Positions 11,930 through 23,129 of a DNA stretch of 64,000 bases are shown piece by piece. The notes under the pieces were generated by a model that had not been told where the DNA came from, searched no databases, and was given only the letters and a program-made list of their open reading frames with translations. Both the position numbers and the translations under genes were made by a program. Every line of letters starts with the position of its first letter. Positions within the stretch are counted from its first letter, which is position 1. Origin of the DNA: Strongylocentrotus droebachiensis (Eukaryota > Echinodermata > Echinoidea > Camarodonta > Strongylocentrotidae); the NCBI GenBank assembly GCA_035222895.1, contig JAVYIG010002737.1, forward strand, positions 1 through 64,000, given 5' to 3'.

Positions 11930-12420
11930 GGGCTTTGGGGGCAGTTCCCCCAAATAAAATTCAAACGTGGTTTATTTCTAATTCGATACCAGTGATTTAC
12001 AAATGTCGCTGAAATGGCATGATGTTTCCCTGAGCATCCGGGGGCTCTGCCCCCTGGACCCCACCAAGGGCCCGAAGGCGGACCCCTGGTTGCTCATCTG
12101 ACCGTAAATAAATGCCTAAAACGCCTGAGCTTCCGGGACTCTGCCCCCCTGGACCCCACCAAGGGCCCTATGGCGGCCCCTGGATGCTCATCTGATCGTA
12201 ATTATAACGCCGAAAACCCCTGAGCTTCTGGGGGCTCCGACCCCTGAAGCCCACTCCAATTAGTGACCTGCATGCCAGTGTCACAAATAAGGTATCAAAA
12301 TATGCTTATCTGACCATAAATATATGCCTAAAATCCCTGAGCTTCATGGGCTTCGCCCTTTGACACCAGCCGGGGATTTGACCCTGGACCCCACGCCAAT
12401 TTATGGTCCATTTTGCTTTG
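11930..12420 (-). repeat. Satellite of about 110-120 bp, GGTCCAGGGGGCAGAGCCCC family
   Basis: Four diverged units of the form ctgagcttc[c/t]ggggctctgcccc - tggaccccacc - aagggccc - gcggcccctgg - tgctcatctgaccgtaa - at(aa)atgcctaaaa. The same units in opposite orientation occur at 18240-18420 and 19720-20010. The ggggctctgcccc part is self-complementary. No coding potential. Confidence 0.8.
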
Positions 12421-12424
12421 CTTT

Positions 12425-13100
12425 ACCTGATCGTAAATACTTTAGCCCTCCCCCCATTTTGAAAAATGTTCCCAGGGCCTGCGTAACATGTAAGAGTGGT
12501 GGTGATGCAGATTTTTTTTCTGCCCCACCAAACGTTTTTGCTCATTACGCCACTGCTCCCTCGTCCCTCGCATTTCGTCCCCCCGGTCATGAAAAGAAAT
12601 CGCCGCCCCATTGGCCGCTATTTCGAGGATTTTCACATAGATTTTGTCGTATTGTTCAACTTGTATAGGCTGTTGTCGCACTAAAGGCGTTGGAGAAGTG
12701 ATCTGCTGTACATTGTGTATCAACTAAACTACCCATATACTACTGGTACATCACACACCTGAAACAACCCCCGCACACTCACACCCACACAAGCCAACAT
12801 GTAATTTATGCTCAATTTATCACCTTAGCAGATGATGTTATTTTATTATGCACTATAGGCAAATATTGTAATACGCAACACAAATGTGTCATTTTATATT
12901 GAAAAAAACTAGAACTCAAATCTTCAGAAAAACTGGCCCTTATGAGTATCCGTACAAACACAAGAGCTGCTGGTAGGGCTATGTACTTAACATTTTCCTC
13001 ATGGTCATTTGATTGGTTAAAAGTTAGTCTCAGTGCAACAGTTTTAATGTATATGATCATGCTTTGGAGTATTGTTGCTTGCAATCCCATCAAGACCGCC
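12425..13100. other. No gene seen; possible hAT MITE remnant
   Basis: About 12472-12560 begins ccagggcctgcgtaac and ends attacgccactg, resembling a degenerate hAT-type MITE, but the flanks ttcc and ctcc do not make an 8-bp duplication. The remainder has no recognised feature. Confidence 0.35.
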
Positions 13101-13331
13101 GTCTAAAATTGCGAATTTGCGAGGGGGGGGGGGGGGGCACGCAATTTTGCAATGTGCATAATATGGGGTCCCTCTCGCAAGGTGTGTAGCCCCCCCCCCC
13201 CAACAAAAAAGCACAAGAAGAACAACAAAAAACAGATGGAAAAAGGGGGAAAGAGAATTAAACAACGGTAGAAAAGAGTTGCGAGAGCATGAGGAATTGC
13301 ATTTCTTTTTACAGAATAATGGGATAACAAC

Positions 13332-13735
13332 CAGGGGCGGAAGGTGTGGGGTGCGACACTCCCACCTGTCAGGATATTGTTGGGAAAATGAGAAAAGGGG
13401 GAGGGGGAAATGAATGGGAAAGGGAAAGAAAAGAAAAAAAGAAAGGAAAAGAAAGGAAAGAAAGGAAAGAGAAGAGAAGAGAAGAAAGAAAGAAAACAAA
13501 AAGAGGAAGGAGATGAAAGAAAGGAAAAGAAGGTGAAAGGAGAAAACGAAAACAAGAAGAGAAAAAGGAAACAAAAGAAACGGGGAATGAAGGAGAGGAG
13601 AGAGGGGGTGGGGGTAAGAACCTTTGCGTATCTTTCTTGCCTCCTCGACGTGGTGACCCCACCCAACACCCCCCTCCCTTTCTTACTCCCACCCTCTTCT
13701 CTCAGGATCTTGCCCCCCTCTCTCTCCTCTCAATT
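13332..13735 (-). mobile_element. hAT-like element, copy E, partial and rearranged
   Basis: The left end CAGGGGCGGAAGGTGTGGGG, then gtgcgacac...cacctgtcaggatattgt and the purine tract (13385-13615), match the left part of 54067-56197. After the purine tract the expected segment (gggagtaa...ttgttgggtgg...cgtcgagg) appears as its reverse complement (13640-13700, tcctcgacgtggtg...cacccaac...cttactcccacc). The copy therefore contains an internal inversion and no right end. Purine-tract ORFs are artefacts. Confidence 0.65.
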
Positions 13736-13739
13736 TAAA

Positions 13740-15185
13740 CTGCTATAATACAATGAAAGCAATTTTTTGACACGATTAGCCTGTTTTATTCATATTTTAT
13801 CATCTGTTCGATTTTTATCGTGTTAGTTCAAATAAAAAGTGAAATATTAACGATATTTCTTTGTGAGAAAAATCACTACTCGAGCTTTCCAATGATGTTG
13901 GCGGCTTCGAACCTCGGACATCAACGGTAACAGCACACCTGTAGCTTCTATTATGCAACCTTAGAAAACGGCAGCTGCTTGAAATAATTTGTTGCCAGTT
14001 TGTACTCCAGCTCTTAAAACTCCTTGCTTGAACTATGTTATGCTTTCAAATTTTAAGATAAATGCAAATTTTTGTAATCTCAAATGCGATTTTACTGCTA
14101 TTATTTTCATTGTGAATCGAAATACAATGCAGCTATCGGGCTGCTATTTATCGTTAAAAAATAATTCAATTCAATTCAATTCAACTTTCCATATTAGGGC
14201 TATGTACTCATAGGGGACCGAACTTTGGTTAATAGACCGGTTTACTAACTTATTCAAATTTATGTATGTTTCTTTCCTAGGGACTAGTGAATAGTTATTC
14301 CATTGGCTTGGTATTAATGAATGAACTACAATGCTAGGAATCCAGTTTACATACAGTTCTTATTGCTATGTCGGGAAAGCCTATAGGTTGTTAAGAACAA
14401 CCTTTGTTTAAAAAGTATGCATACACTTTAAATATTGTCTATTGAAAGAGATCATGGGTTTTGGGTAAGTTAGAAGCTTATCACCCTTTTGCTCAAATCC
14501 CTCACCCTACCCGCTCGTTCGCTACATTCATTGTCGGGTCCTTCCCATGGTAACCCCTCCCCACCTCCTACGCCTATGTCACAAGATCGTCGCCCCTGTT
14601 GACTTATAAGGATTTGTATCGACATTGACAGCAGATTATTAGAGATGCATGGAAATCAGTCGGGCAAAGTAAAATTGGTTTCTATTTTTTCGTTCGGGTT
14701 TTTTTTAATATGAGGAGGGGGCTCATTTTATTTGATATTAAATAATTTAATATACACTCCATTACCACTGATTTAAGTTTAATACGAATATTGTCAGATT
14801 CTGTGAGAATTTATTTTCTATTGATGATTACTAGAACTCAAGCTTATCTTTAAGACAAGGTGAAATTTCAATGCATTAATGATTTGTGTTAATCCTAGTG
14901 CCTAGATGTCCTATTAATCGGTATCATTTTCATTATACAAAAATGAGGTGCCGGAGAAGGTACGTACACAAACTGATCGTTGATTGACCCGCCGAACCTG
15001 ACGCGCCGAACCTGACGCGCCGAACCTGACGCGCTGCCTTTGTCACGCAAACAGAAGAATAAGAAGGAAAAAAAGGAAAATGTGATTGTATATGAGACTT
15101 TGAATTCAAACTTTTATTGATAAGATAAAATAGTGGTGACCGACTCCTCATTGGTGTGTTTTATTGACGAAATCGACATGACGTA
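13740..15185. other. No gene seen
   Basis: AT-rich spacer. The only structure noted is three adjacent copies of a 14-bp word (gcgccgaacctgac) near 14990-15035 and a short (caatt)n run near 14165-14183. Confidence 0.45.
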
Positions 15186-15228
15186 AGATCAAACATCATG
15201 ACCTTATCAGAAAATACTATATCAACAT

Positions 15229-15390
15229 AATGACAGCACACTTTAAACTTTTCTACTCGGAGTTTGTGGCACGCTTATATGATTGTTCAAAGGAGAATTA
15301 GGCAAACAGAAAAAGTTAAGTGTCTTTGTGTTAGACTGCATGGTCTCAGAGTAAACGGCATCACCTGCCTGTTACAGGGGGAGGGGTGAA
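15229..15390. repeat. Second copy of the foldback-type repeat
   Basis: Reverse complement of the left arm at 10752-10890: cactttaaacttttctactc, gtggcacgcttatatgat, gagaattaggcaaacag, ctttgtgttagac, ctcagag, cctgttacag. Confidence 0.6.
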
Positions 15391-15399
15391 GATGGATTG

Positions 15400-16620
15400 T
15401 AAAAAGAACATGCAAACATTTATATTGTAATTAATGGAAACATATACTTAAGAAATTAATCATTCGTAACAGGCAAGTAACTTGAAGCTTTTGGCAAAGA
15501 CGTCTGCACGGAAATCTAACCAATAGCAAACCCCTCTAAAGAAAGGAGTAGTCTGGTTAGAGATTGAACAAAATCGGACAGAAAATAAGAAAGTTATATA
15601 TTTTTTTGAAGATTGAAATCACTTTAGGGGAGAACGATGTGAACTGATATGTGGGAGAAGTGGGACACTCCCATTTCATTTCATCATAACTATATATGTT
15701 CATAAAAACATCTTCAGCTATTCCACAATTTCGCATGTAGCTTTAAGTATCTCTTCCATTTTGACGACTATTCAAATGTCTTACCAATATACTATTTAGC
15801 TATTTTAAAAGATTTGCATACAGTATAGAGGTCTGATAAAACCCAATCACCTCTCCCTGCAGTTTTAGTTTTTACGCAATTAATTATTAAAACAGAGTTT
15901 TTAAACGGAGAGAATTACATAACAAAGTACAAACCGGAGGCCAATATTGACTTTCTGATATCTAAATATTGAGCACCAACAACTTTACAACGTCAATGGG
16001 TCCAAAGTTTCAATAGATTCGACTGCCCCCCCCCCCCCCCTGCCCCCCAAAAAAGACGGGCCATATAAGAAAAAGTATATATTCAAAAAAAATTGCGGCC
16101 AGTAATTTACCTTTTTTTTGCTCGAGGGGGGGGGGGGGGGGGGGGGTGTTGACCGAAATATCGGCCGGCGCGATTTTCAAATTTCCGGGGGTAAAAAAGA
16201 AAAAAAATAGTGTTCACTACTTCTCTTTTCAGTAATCTTCCCCGCTATTTTTCCCTAATTTGTTTTTTCTGTATATGTTACTAACAAACTGCATTTGCCT
16301 CTTTCGTATTGTGTTGATGAGTGATGGTTTTATTCTTATCTCCATAATGATCTATAATCTATTGCTCATTTCGTCCAGACGCTAAGATGATGTACCACCC
16401 ACAAGAACAAGTATGTCACTCCACAAGTGGATGGCACACTATACATGAGCGGTTCTAGAAGTGGAATAGCTTCTTTTTTCCGGGTGGGGAAGATCCTGGG
16501 TGCAAGCACTCGAAGCATTTAATAAATTCATTCATTCACCTACCACTACCACCTTTCAAATATTTCAAATATTTCAAATATTCATAACTTTCTTTGGGCC
16601 GATTAATCACAAACTACAAA
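15400..16620. other. No gene seen; poly-C/poly-G fragments
   Basis: C run at 16026-16041 and a G run of about 20 at 16126-16146 followed by ccgaaatatcggcc, related to the fragments at 1-75 and 3931-4072. The remainder is AT-rich and unassigned. Confidence 0.4.
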
Positions 16621-16630
16621 CTTTTGCCAT

Positions 16631-16978
16631 ATGGAGTGTCGTGACCGAGTGGTTCAAAGCGCTTGACTGGAGATGCGAAGGTCAAGGGTTCGAATCCCGA
16701 CACGGCACTAATATCCGTGAGCAAGATATTACCCTGCACTTGCTACTCTCCACCCAGGTGTTAAATGGGTACCCGGTAGGATGCGACCGTCATTGTTGGT
16801 CAAATAGTTTTTGAGCGTCAAGTAATGCCTGGCTGGAATGCTCCCCAGGGAGTGGAGATTGTGCACACAGTGTGTGCGGGCAAGCACTGAATCCAATGAC
16901 CGAGGTAATAGTACCTGTAAAGCGCCTAGAGACATTGTATTAAGCGCTATATAAGCGGATTATTAATATTATTATTAT
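16631..16978 (+). mobile_element. tRNA-derived SINE with L2/CR1-like tail
   Basis: The head is tRNA-like: an internal A box in gaccgagtggttcaaagcgc (16643-16662) and a B box gggttcgaatccc (16686-16698), closing with gacacgg. The body is non-coding (ggctggaatgctccccaggg..). The tail is gtaaagcgcctagagacatt...aagcgctatataagc ending in an (ATT)n run, which resembles the 3' end of the LINE at 9850-9935, so it was probably mobilised by an L2/CR1-type LINE. It is not a functional tRNA gene: the acceptor stem is not closed and a long tail follows. Confidence 0.85.
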
Positions 16979-17419
16979 TTGGTTTAACTTATTTTTCTGC
17001 TTTCATGCTAATGACCCTTATGAATTACCAGGATAGGATTCAGCGAGCAGATAAATAGCACTCGATCGAGTCGAAGCCCAAGGAACGCACAATGTTGTCG
17101 CTGCCTGGAGTACTGCGTATGCACATGGCCTTGGGAATAATGAGATAAACTCCAAATATATCAAAGCACCTGGATATATTATATATTGGGGATTAAGTAG
17201 GCATACATATTATCATGAAAGATAAATAGACATCCCGGTTGAATCCCGGGAATTGGGCCAGCATTATACCAAATGGTTAAGCGAATACAAATTGAGCTCC
17301 GTGGTATGGGAATCATATTTTGAGAGAAAATTACTATGATTTATTCTGGATTGTTTATCCTGCAGTAGATTAGGTGTTTCCATGAACCAGTGAAATACAA
17401 TTAAACGCACAAAAACTTG

Positions 17420-17775
17420 CTGGGTATCATCTGAGTTCTGGGGAGAGGTGAACAAATTTGTGAGCGTTTGTATTATTATGCAAGTGTGAAAAAACATCAG
17501 AGAAAAAAAAGTACCCTTAAAAAAACATGGCTCTTCAAATGCCTTCATATTCTAAATATGACATGTAACAGCTTAAAATGTGGGCCTCATTTGTATGCCA
17601 CATGTTTCAGAGTAAAGTGCTTGTTACTTATACCAAGACTGGGCCAAATTTATTATCATTTTGATGATTCCAGAACCTTGCAGCATACACCAATACTTAT
17701 ATGCTACATGATCAACTTTTTCTGATCGATTCCACACCGTTTCTTTCACAATGCAAATCGCATGACAAAAACTCA
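17420..17775. repeat. Dispersed repeat H (copy 1)
   Basis: Shares tatgctacatgatcaac, tttctgatc, ctttcacaatgcaa and gatgattccagaacctt with 63540-63690, and (as reverse complement) with 59815-59940. The left part (atggctcttcaaatgcc, ctaaatatgacatgtaacag) matches 36470-36520/37005-37080 and 60010-60090. Non-coding. Confidence 0.6.
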
Positions 17776-17892
17776 ACTTCATCTGATTTTTAAGCACACA
17801 GAGTCGGACCTTATATACTTAAAATCTGCATCACCACCACTCATACATGTAACATGCAGGCCTCGTGGAACGTTTGGCAAAGTGGAGTATTA

Positions 17893-18202
17893 GGGACTTT
17901 TAGATTGAGTGGACGAGAACGGCGTGAACGTCCACTGATCGTGCGTGTCTATGACAAGCCGTTTTTAACATCTATTCCTATTTCTTGATATCAAGAATTA
18001 CCGTTGCTTTACAACAGAAAATTATTTCTTGATATCAAGAATTATCATTACTTTACAACAGAAAATAATTTCTTGATATCAAGCATTGAATTCTTGATAT
18101 CAAGAAATAGGAATAAATGTTAAAACGGCTTGCCATGGACATGCATGATGATCAGTGGACGTTAACTAAAAGCCGTTCTCGTCCACTCAATCTAATAGTC
18201 CC
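17893..18202. mobile_element. 310-bp palindromic MITE with repeated 16-bp palindromes
   Basis: Long terminal inverted repeats of about 115 bp: both ends read GGGACT(T/A)TTAGATTGAG, then tggacgagaacggc, cgtccactgatc, caagccgttttaac and attcctatttcttgatatcaag. The flanks tatta at 17888-17892 and 18203-18207 form a 5-bp duplication, or a TA duplication if the inner TA is the target. The centre holds four copies of the palindrome TTCTTGATATCAAGAA (one with a mismatch) spaced by a 30-bp direct repeat. No ORF. Confidence 0.85.
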
Positions 18203-18239
18203 TATTAACGATCAGGTAGAGCGTAGCGGAAAGAGCGTA

Positions 18240-18420
18240 AATTGGCGTCGGGTCCAGGGGGCTTTGCCTCGGCGGGGGCCAGGGGGCGGAGCCCACGGAA
18301 GCACAGGGGTTTTAGGCATTACTATCATTATGGTCAGATAAGCATATTTAGATACCTTATTTGTGACATTGGCAGGTCTCTAATTGGCGTGGGGTCCAGG
18401 GGACTGAGCCCCCGGTTATT
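18240..18420 (+). repeat. GGTCCAGGGGGCAGAGCCCC satellite, left part
   Basis: Units with gtcgggtccagggggctttgcc, cggaagcacaggggttttaggcat, gtcagataagcatat, accttatttgtgacattggcagg and ggggtccaggggactgagcccc. The array continues at 19720 on the far side of hAT-like copy B. Confidence 0.75.
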
Positions 18421-19719
18421 GTCGGTAAAATTGCGCTGCCGTCAGGAAAAATGAGAAAAGGGGGAGGAGAAAAATGAGAGGTAAAGGGAAAGAAAAGAAA
18501 GAAAAAAAAGAAAAGGGAAAGAAAGGAAAGGAAAGAAAAGAGAAGAGAATGAAGAAAGAGAAAAAAGAAAAAGAGGAAAGAGGAAGAAAAAGAGAAAGGA
18601 AACAAAAGAAACGGGGGATGAAAGAGAAGAGAGAGAGAGAGAGAGGGGGAAGCGTGAGAGAGGAGGGGTGGGAGTAAAAGAAAGAGGGGGGGGGGAGGGG
18701 GAGTTGTTGGGTGGAGTCGTCTTGTCGAGGGAGCAAGAAAGATACGCATATATTGTGTTGCTGTGTCGTGTCAGCTGTGTCGGTATTCTTGCTCGATCCT
18801 CGTATACTAAATCAATGCAGAAGTTTGAAATCGGTGAGATGTATAATGTCGGGCGGCCGGCAATTTTTTTTCCTTACGTACTGTAACTTTTTATCCGCTT
18901 TGACGACTTCGAGAGAGACCACAACTATATATATATAATACTTGTATTTTTTCGAAATGTTCGCCTTCCTATAATATCAGGTTTACAATTTTTGGGGAAA
19001 AACTGAATTCAGACAAGGATTAAGAGTCGAGAACGGTACACCGAATCATCTTCTTTCTCTAATAATTAAAGAAAACGAAAAAACTTTTGAGGAGGGGGGG
19101 GGGGGGACTGAATTAAAAGTCGAGAACAGTACAACGAGTCGTCTGCTTTCTCTAACTTTTGAAGGAAACGTCTAAGCGCGCGAGGGAGGAAACTGAATCC
19201 AGAGAAGGATTAAGAGTCGAGAACGGTACAACGAATTGTCTTCTTTCTCTAATAATTTAAGGAAACGTCAGGGCTTCGCGCGGGAGGGGGAGGGGGGGGG
19301 GGGGGGGGGAACAGTCGAGAACGGTACAACGAATCGTCTTCTTTCTCTCATAATTTAAGGAAACGTCAAAGCTCCCCCTTCCCTTCACCCACCCCCTAGG
19401 GAGTGCGCTTTGTGCGCTCTTTAAGTGATTCGCGTGCTCACTACCGCCCCCTTAAACAAAAAGATCCTAGCTTCGCGCCGCATTTTAATGTATAGCTACG
19501 ATGCTGACCAAGTTGACGAAATAAATCGTATATTTATGTCGTCGAGGAATATGGCCATGTTCGCATACACAAGACACTTATAGATAGTTCATAGGAAAAA
19601 CTAATTTAGCCTTCGGCCCTAGGTTTAAAGGGTTTCATTTTTAGACACTGGGACATTAAATTTTGTCGGTAATCGGTGGCCTCTACACCCCCACCGAAAA
19701 AGGTCTAGCGACGCCCCTG
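18421..19719 (-). mobile_element. hAT-like element, copy B, left end lost
   Basis: Interior order matches 54067-56197: ttattgtcggtaaaattgcgctgcc, purine tract (18450-18690), ttgttgggtgg, gctgtgtcggtattcttgctcgatcc, then three to four minisatellite units (about 19000-19380) and the right end ggtctagcgacgcccctg. The left TIR is replaced directly by satellite sequence. The right flank tgtccagg resembles ggtccagg of the left satellite unit (7 of 8), consistent with insertion into the satellite followed by loss of one end. No transposase. Confidence 0.75.
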
Positions 19720-20010
19720 TGTCCAGGGGGCAGAACCCTCGGATGCTCAGGGTTTTAGGTATTGAATCACAGTCAGATGAGCATATTTGCATACCTTATT
19801 TGTGACACTGGCAAGTAATTTATTGGCTTGAGGTCCAGGGAGAGGAGGCCCCAGAAGCATTACATTACGGTTAGATGAGCATCCAGGGGCCCGCATTAGG
19901 GCCCTTGGTGAGGTCCAGGGGAAAAAGCCCCCGGAAGCTTAGGGGTTTTAGGCATTTAATCACAGTCAGATGAGCATCCAGGGGCCCTCCTTAGGGAGGG
20001 GAGGGTTTAA
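19720..20010 (+). repeat. GGTCCAGGGGGCAGAGCCCC satellite, right part
   Basis: About two and a half units: gtccagggggcagaaccctcgga, tgctcagggttttagg, cacagtcagatgagcatat, accttatttgtgacactggcaag, then gaggtccagggg...cccccggaagc. It ends just upstream of the first exon of Ig copy 1. Confidence 0.75.
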
Positions 20011-20216
20011 ATTCAGTTTGTTTAAGAGCATTGACGTAGACATGGGGAGCCAATATATTTAGGGGTTTTGACTTCGTAGATTCTTTCTCCAACTGGCTCT
20101 GATGAGAGTAGGATCAAAACATTCAGTTTGTCTTTCGGAGTTGTTTTTCCACCGGCTGGTATAGTTTCAAGAAAACTGATTAAGGATTAGCGTGGTAAAA
20201 AGTCAGATGAAAGGAA

Positions 20217-20249
20217 ATGCCCGATTGCAAAATTCAGTACTGCTTTTAG
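20217..20249 (+). promoter_or_regulatory. Upstream ORF in leader of Ig copy 1
   Basis: ATG followed by nine codons and TAG (M-P-D-C-K-I-Q-Y-C-F), 47 nt before the proposed start at 20297. Ig copy 2 has a uORF starting with the same 13 bases (MPDC) and the same total length of 33 nt at 43865-43897. If transcribed, such a uORF could reduce translation of the main ORF; this is inference. Confidence 0.4.
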
Positions 20250-20296
20250 AAGCCACTATCAAATTAATTTTCAGAGAACTAAACGTACTAAAAATA

Positions 20297-20348
20297 ATGC
20301 TGATGGGACTTTTTATTTCCTCGATGCTGTTATCGGCAATTAATTCAG
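20297..20348 (+). CDS. Ig copy 1, exon 1: signal peptide
   Basis: Translates MLMGLFISSMLLSAINS plus one base (phase 1) before the donor CAG|GTAAAT. The hydrophobic stretch is a plausible signal peptide. The start at 20297 was chosen because it gives a compact signal peptide and matches the start of copy 2 (MMLLGSFTLLMLLSTINS). An in-frame ATG at 20192 would add 35 residues that are poorly conserved in copy 2. The leader from about 20075 (gattctttctccaactggct) aligns with copy 2 from 43726. The sequence upstream of 20010 is satellite, so the promoter is short or shared with the repeat edge. Confidence 0.65.
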
Positions 20349-20359
20349 GTAAATATGCA

Positions 20360-20975
20360 TTTTTATTTTTAATTGCATACGGAGCCCTACAGAATTGTTT
20401 TTAATAAGTCGTTCCTACTACGTATAAATCATTTCCACCACGTACAAGGCGTTCCCACCACTTATAATCTAACACGTGGTGGCATAGTATGTGCAACAAT
20501 AAAGCCCCAACTTAAAAAAGGTAGAGTTTATGTCTATGCACCCTTTAGTAGTCGAAGTGAGGTATGCTACCCTATATAATGATCTGTTGTTAAAATGTAC
20601 ATGCATACAAGGCATATCATGTTTAAAGCGGAGGACCTTCATTTTGAGTTATATTGATGTAGGACCATTTTGGTTCATAAAGGAACTATGAAACATCAAT
20701 GTTTTTGTATAATGATGGTGTTAAATTTAATGACTATAATATGCCAAATATCTTATATATTTTGAAACACTTTGCACTTTGTTTTGATATTGGATCTTCT
20801 TGTCAAGATTTTCCCTAGTTGTCATTAATTTTTTTTTTCTTTCTACATGTTTCTATAGAAGAGAACCCATGTTTGTTTAATTAACAAGGGAATTTTTGTT
20901 TACTGTGTTGAGTTTAAATCATATTAGACCCAGGAATTCCACAAAGATACACAGAACATTCATAATATAATGTTA
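20360..20975. other. Intron 1 of Ig copy 1, no other feature
   Basis: AT-rich intronic sequence. Two short direct words (gtcgttcc.actacgtataa / cgttcccaccacttataa) near 20408-20465. No exon seen. Confidence 0.45.
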
Positions 20976-20979
20976 AGAC

Positions 20980-21280
20980 CTGGGGGGTTGGGGGTGTACT
21001 CAGATTTGGTTTCGACGGGAGTGTGCCGCTGAAGCCGCAAAACCCAACCCATTTTAAGGTTCATTTTGGCGGAAAAGGGTACCCATTATTAAGATTTTTA
21101 TTAAGAAAATTTACCTTTTTGTGCACTTTAGCGACGAAATGGGCGAAACTATTTAGTGTAATTAGTAGAATGTCAAAATCATACCCCCTGTTTAGGAATC
21201 TTTTTTTTTGCGAAAAAGTCACCCACTAGAGCGGCACACTCCCGAATACCTTACTTGGTGTGTACCCCCCCCCCCCGGTG
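20980..21280. mobile_element. Foldback element of about 300 bp
   Basis: The inverted pair CGGGAGTGTGCCGCT (21017-21031) and AGCGGCACACTCCCG (21229-21243) extends outward imperfectly to gggggtgtact and gtgtgtaccccc. The interior (cattttggcggaaaagggtaccc) is non-coding. The exact ends and target duplication are not clear. Confidence 0.55.
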
Positions 21281-21289
21281 TTAAAGGAT

Positions 21290-22770
21290 ATTGGATTAAG
21301 TGGGTTCATGAAGTGACATGAAAGAACATTCAGGGTGGTGTGTTTTAATGATGTTGGATCCAAGGATATATCATGAAGTTCCAAGAGAATGTTCCGCATG
21401 TCCCCTCCCGGGCTCCGTATAGGATGTTCCACATTCTGAAAGAAAAATCAAATAATAATGCATTACAAATCCTTTTTTTAGGCCTCTGGATACCCATTCC
21501 TACATGCCTGAAAGTGCCGAAACCCATGAGCTACCGGGGGCCAGGGGCTTCGCTCTAATGGACTCTTGATTGCAGTTGTCCCACATTGAAGTTTGGAAAA
21601 CTTGGCAGGTCATGAAAACTACTCCCTAAGGACAATAACCCCGAGGAAAAATTACCCCCAAGGAATCCCACCCCGAGGACAATTCCCCTCGGAAAGTCAC
21701 CCCAAAGGACAATACTCCCCCCCCCCAAAAAAAAAAAAAAATTAAAAAAAAAAAAATTCCCCCCTCCTGTTAATCCCTGATAATTAGTTGATTTTAATAC
21801 AAGCATTTTTTTCGGTGGGTAGTTGCCCTTGAGGGGGGGGGGGGATTTAAACTTAAAGTCAGAAAATTACCCCCGAGGACGGTTGGGGTAATTGTCCTTG
21901 GGGGGGGGGGGATAATTTGTCCTAGAACCACTTGGTCTACATGTTTAGAATGTCATGGCAACGAACAAAAACGAATTATTACATCTTGGTTAGTCGTGAT
22001 GTTAAAGATTTTAAATATTTTTCTTTTGAAGGAAGAAATATACCCCCAATTCTTTTTTAGAGCGTCAAATGATACTCGCAATATGCTTCATCAACTTTTT
22101 ATTCGATTTTATTGACATATTTATTTTTTAGAAATGTGTAAAGATATACAGGAAAATATCTTTAAAATAGCCAATATACATCAAAGGATTCGTTGAGAAA
22201 TTAGATATTTACCGACCGTTTTAATGAAACGTGATCGACTGGGATTCGCCCAAGTTTAGACTGAAGAAATATTTTACCAAGAGATAGTAAAAATGATCAA
22301 GGCCCATCCTGGAACAAGCTTCCTCTTCTTTATCGCCAAGTTTCCTCCGCTATTTCTTCCAAACAATTACTCAAAACATATATGTTCACGTTGTCATTCG
22401 GTTTCATTGAACTGAAAGTAGCTCCTTACCATGTATGCTAAACTTAAAGTCAGCATTAAATCATGTTGTAATAATTATTAGATGTTTTCTTAGGTTGCCT
22501 AAGCAATCACACTGTGATTTCAATCATTTTTTTTGAAATTTGTTTTGTATCTTAGGCTAATTTTTTCTTTGTTCATTAAAGTATTATAGTTATATTCATA
22601 GTTTTTTATTTTATAAGCTCTTAGTTTAATGCTTTAGGTTCAATATTTTAATGTTTATATATATTGTACCTTCTTGTGTAATCGTATTATGCATTTGCAT
22701 GCATAGCGCCACGCATATGTGCGTCATGCCTGACGGACCTGGTGCGTCTTGCTTTTTCTTATACATTCAG
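21290..22770. other. Intron 1, includes degenerate C-rich minisatellite (21620-21930)
   Basis: At 21620-21930 the ~20-bp word ccccgaggacaattaccccc and its reverse complement (ggggtaattgtccttggggg) alternate around A/T and C/G runs, making an imperfect palindrome. From 21940 to 22140 the sequence aligns with 36035-36200, the partial third copy of the locus. The remainder is AT-rich. Confidence 0.5.
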
Positions 22771-23129
22771 AAAACATGCAGGGGCGTCGCTAGACCTTTT
22801 TCAGTGGGGGGGGGGGGGGGGGGTGTAGAGGCCAACGATTACCGACAAAACTAGCGACCAATTACCGACAAAATTAAATGTCCAATATCTACAGATTTAA
22901 CCCTATAAACCCGGGGCCGAAGGCTAAATTGTTTTTCCTATGGACTATCTATCGTACTTGCATATGCGCAAATGGTCATTTTCCTCGACGACATAAATAT
23001 ACGAATTATTTCGTCAACTTAGTCAGCATCATAGCTGATATATTTTAATGCAGGCGCGGAGCTAGGATCTTATTTTAGGGAGGGCGGTAGTGAGCAAGCG
23101 AATCACTTAAAGAGCGCTCATTAGGATGA

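Noticed and set aside
12815-12860. LADDVILL-like reading resembling an RT catalytic motif
   Set aside because: Only one short motif; no neighbouring RT blocks can be read.
16643-16705. tRNA gene with good A and B boxes
   Set aside because: The cloverleaf acceptor stem is not closed and an L2-like tail with (ATT)n follows, so it is a SINE head.
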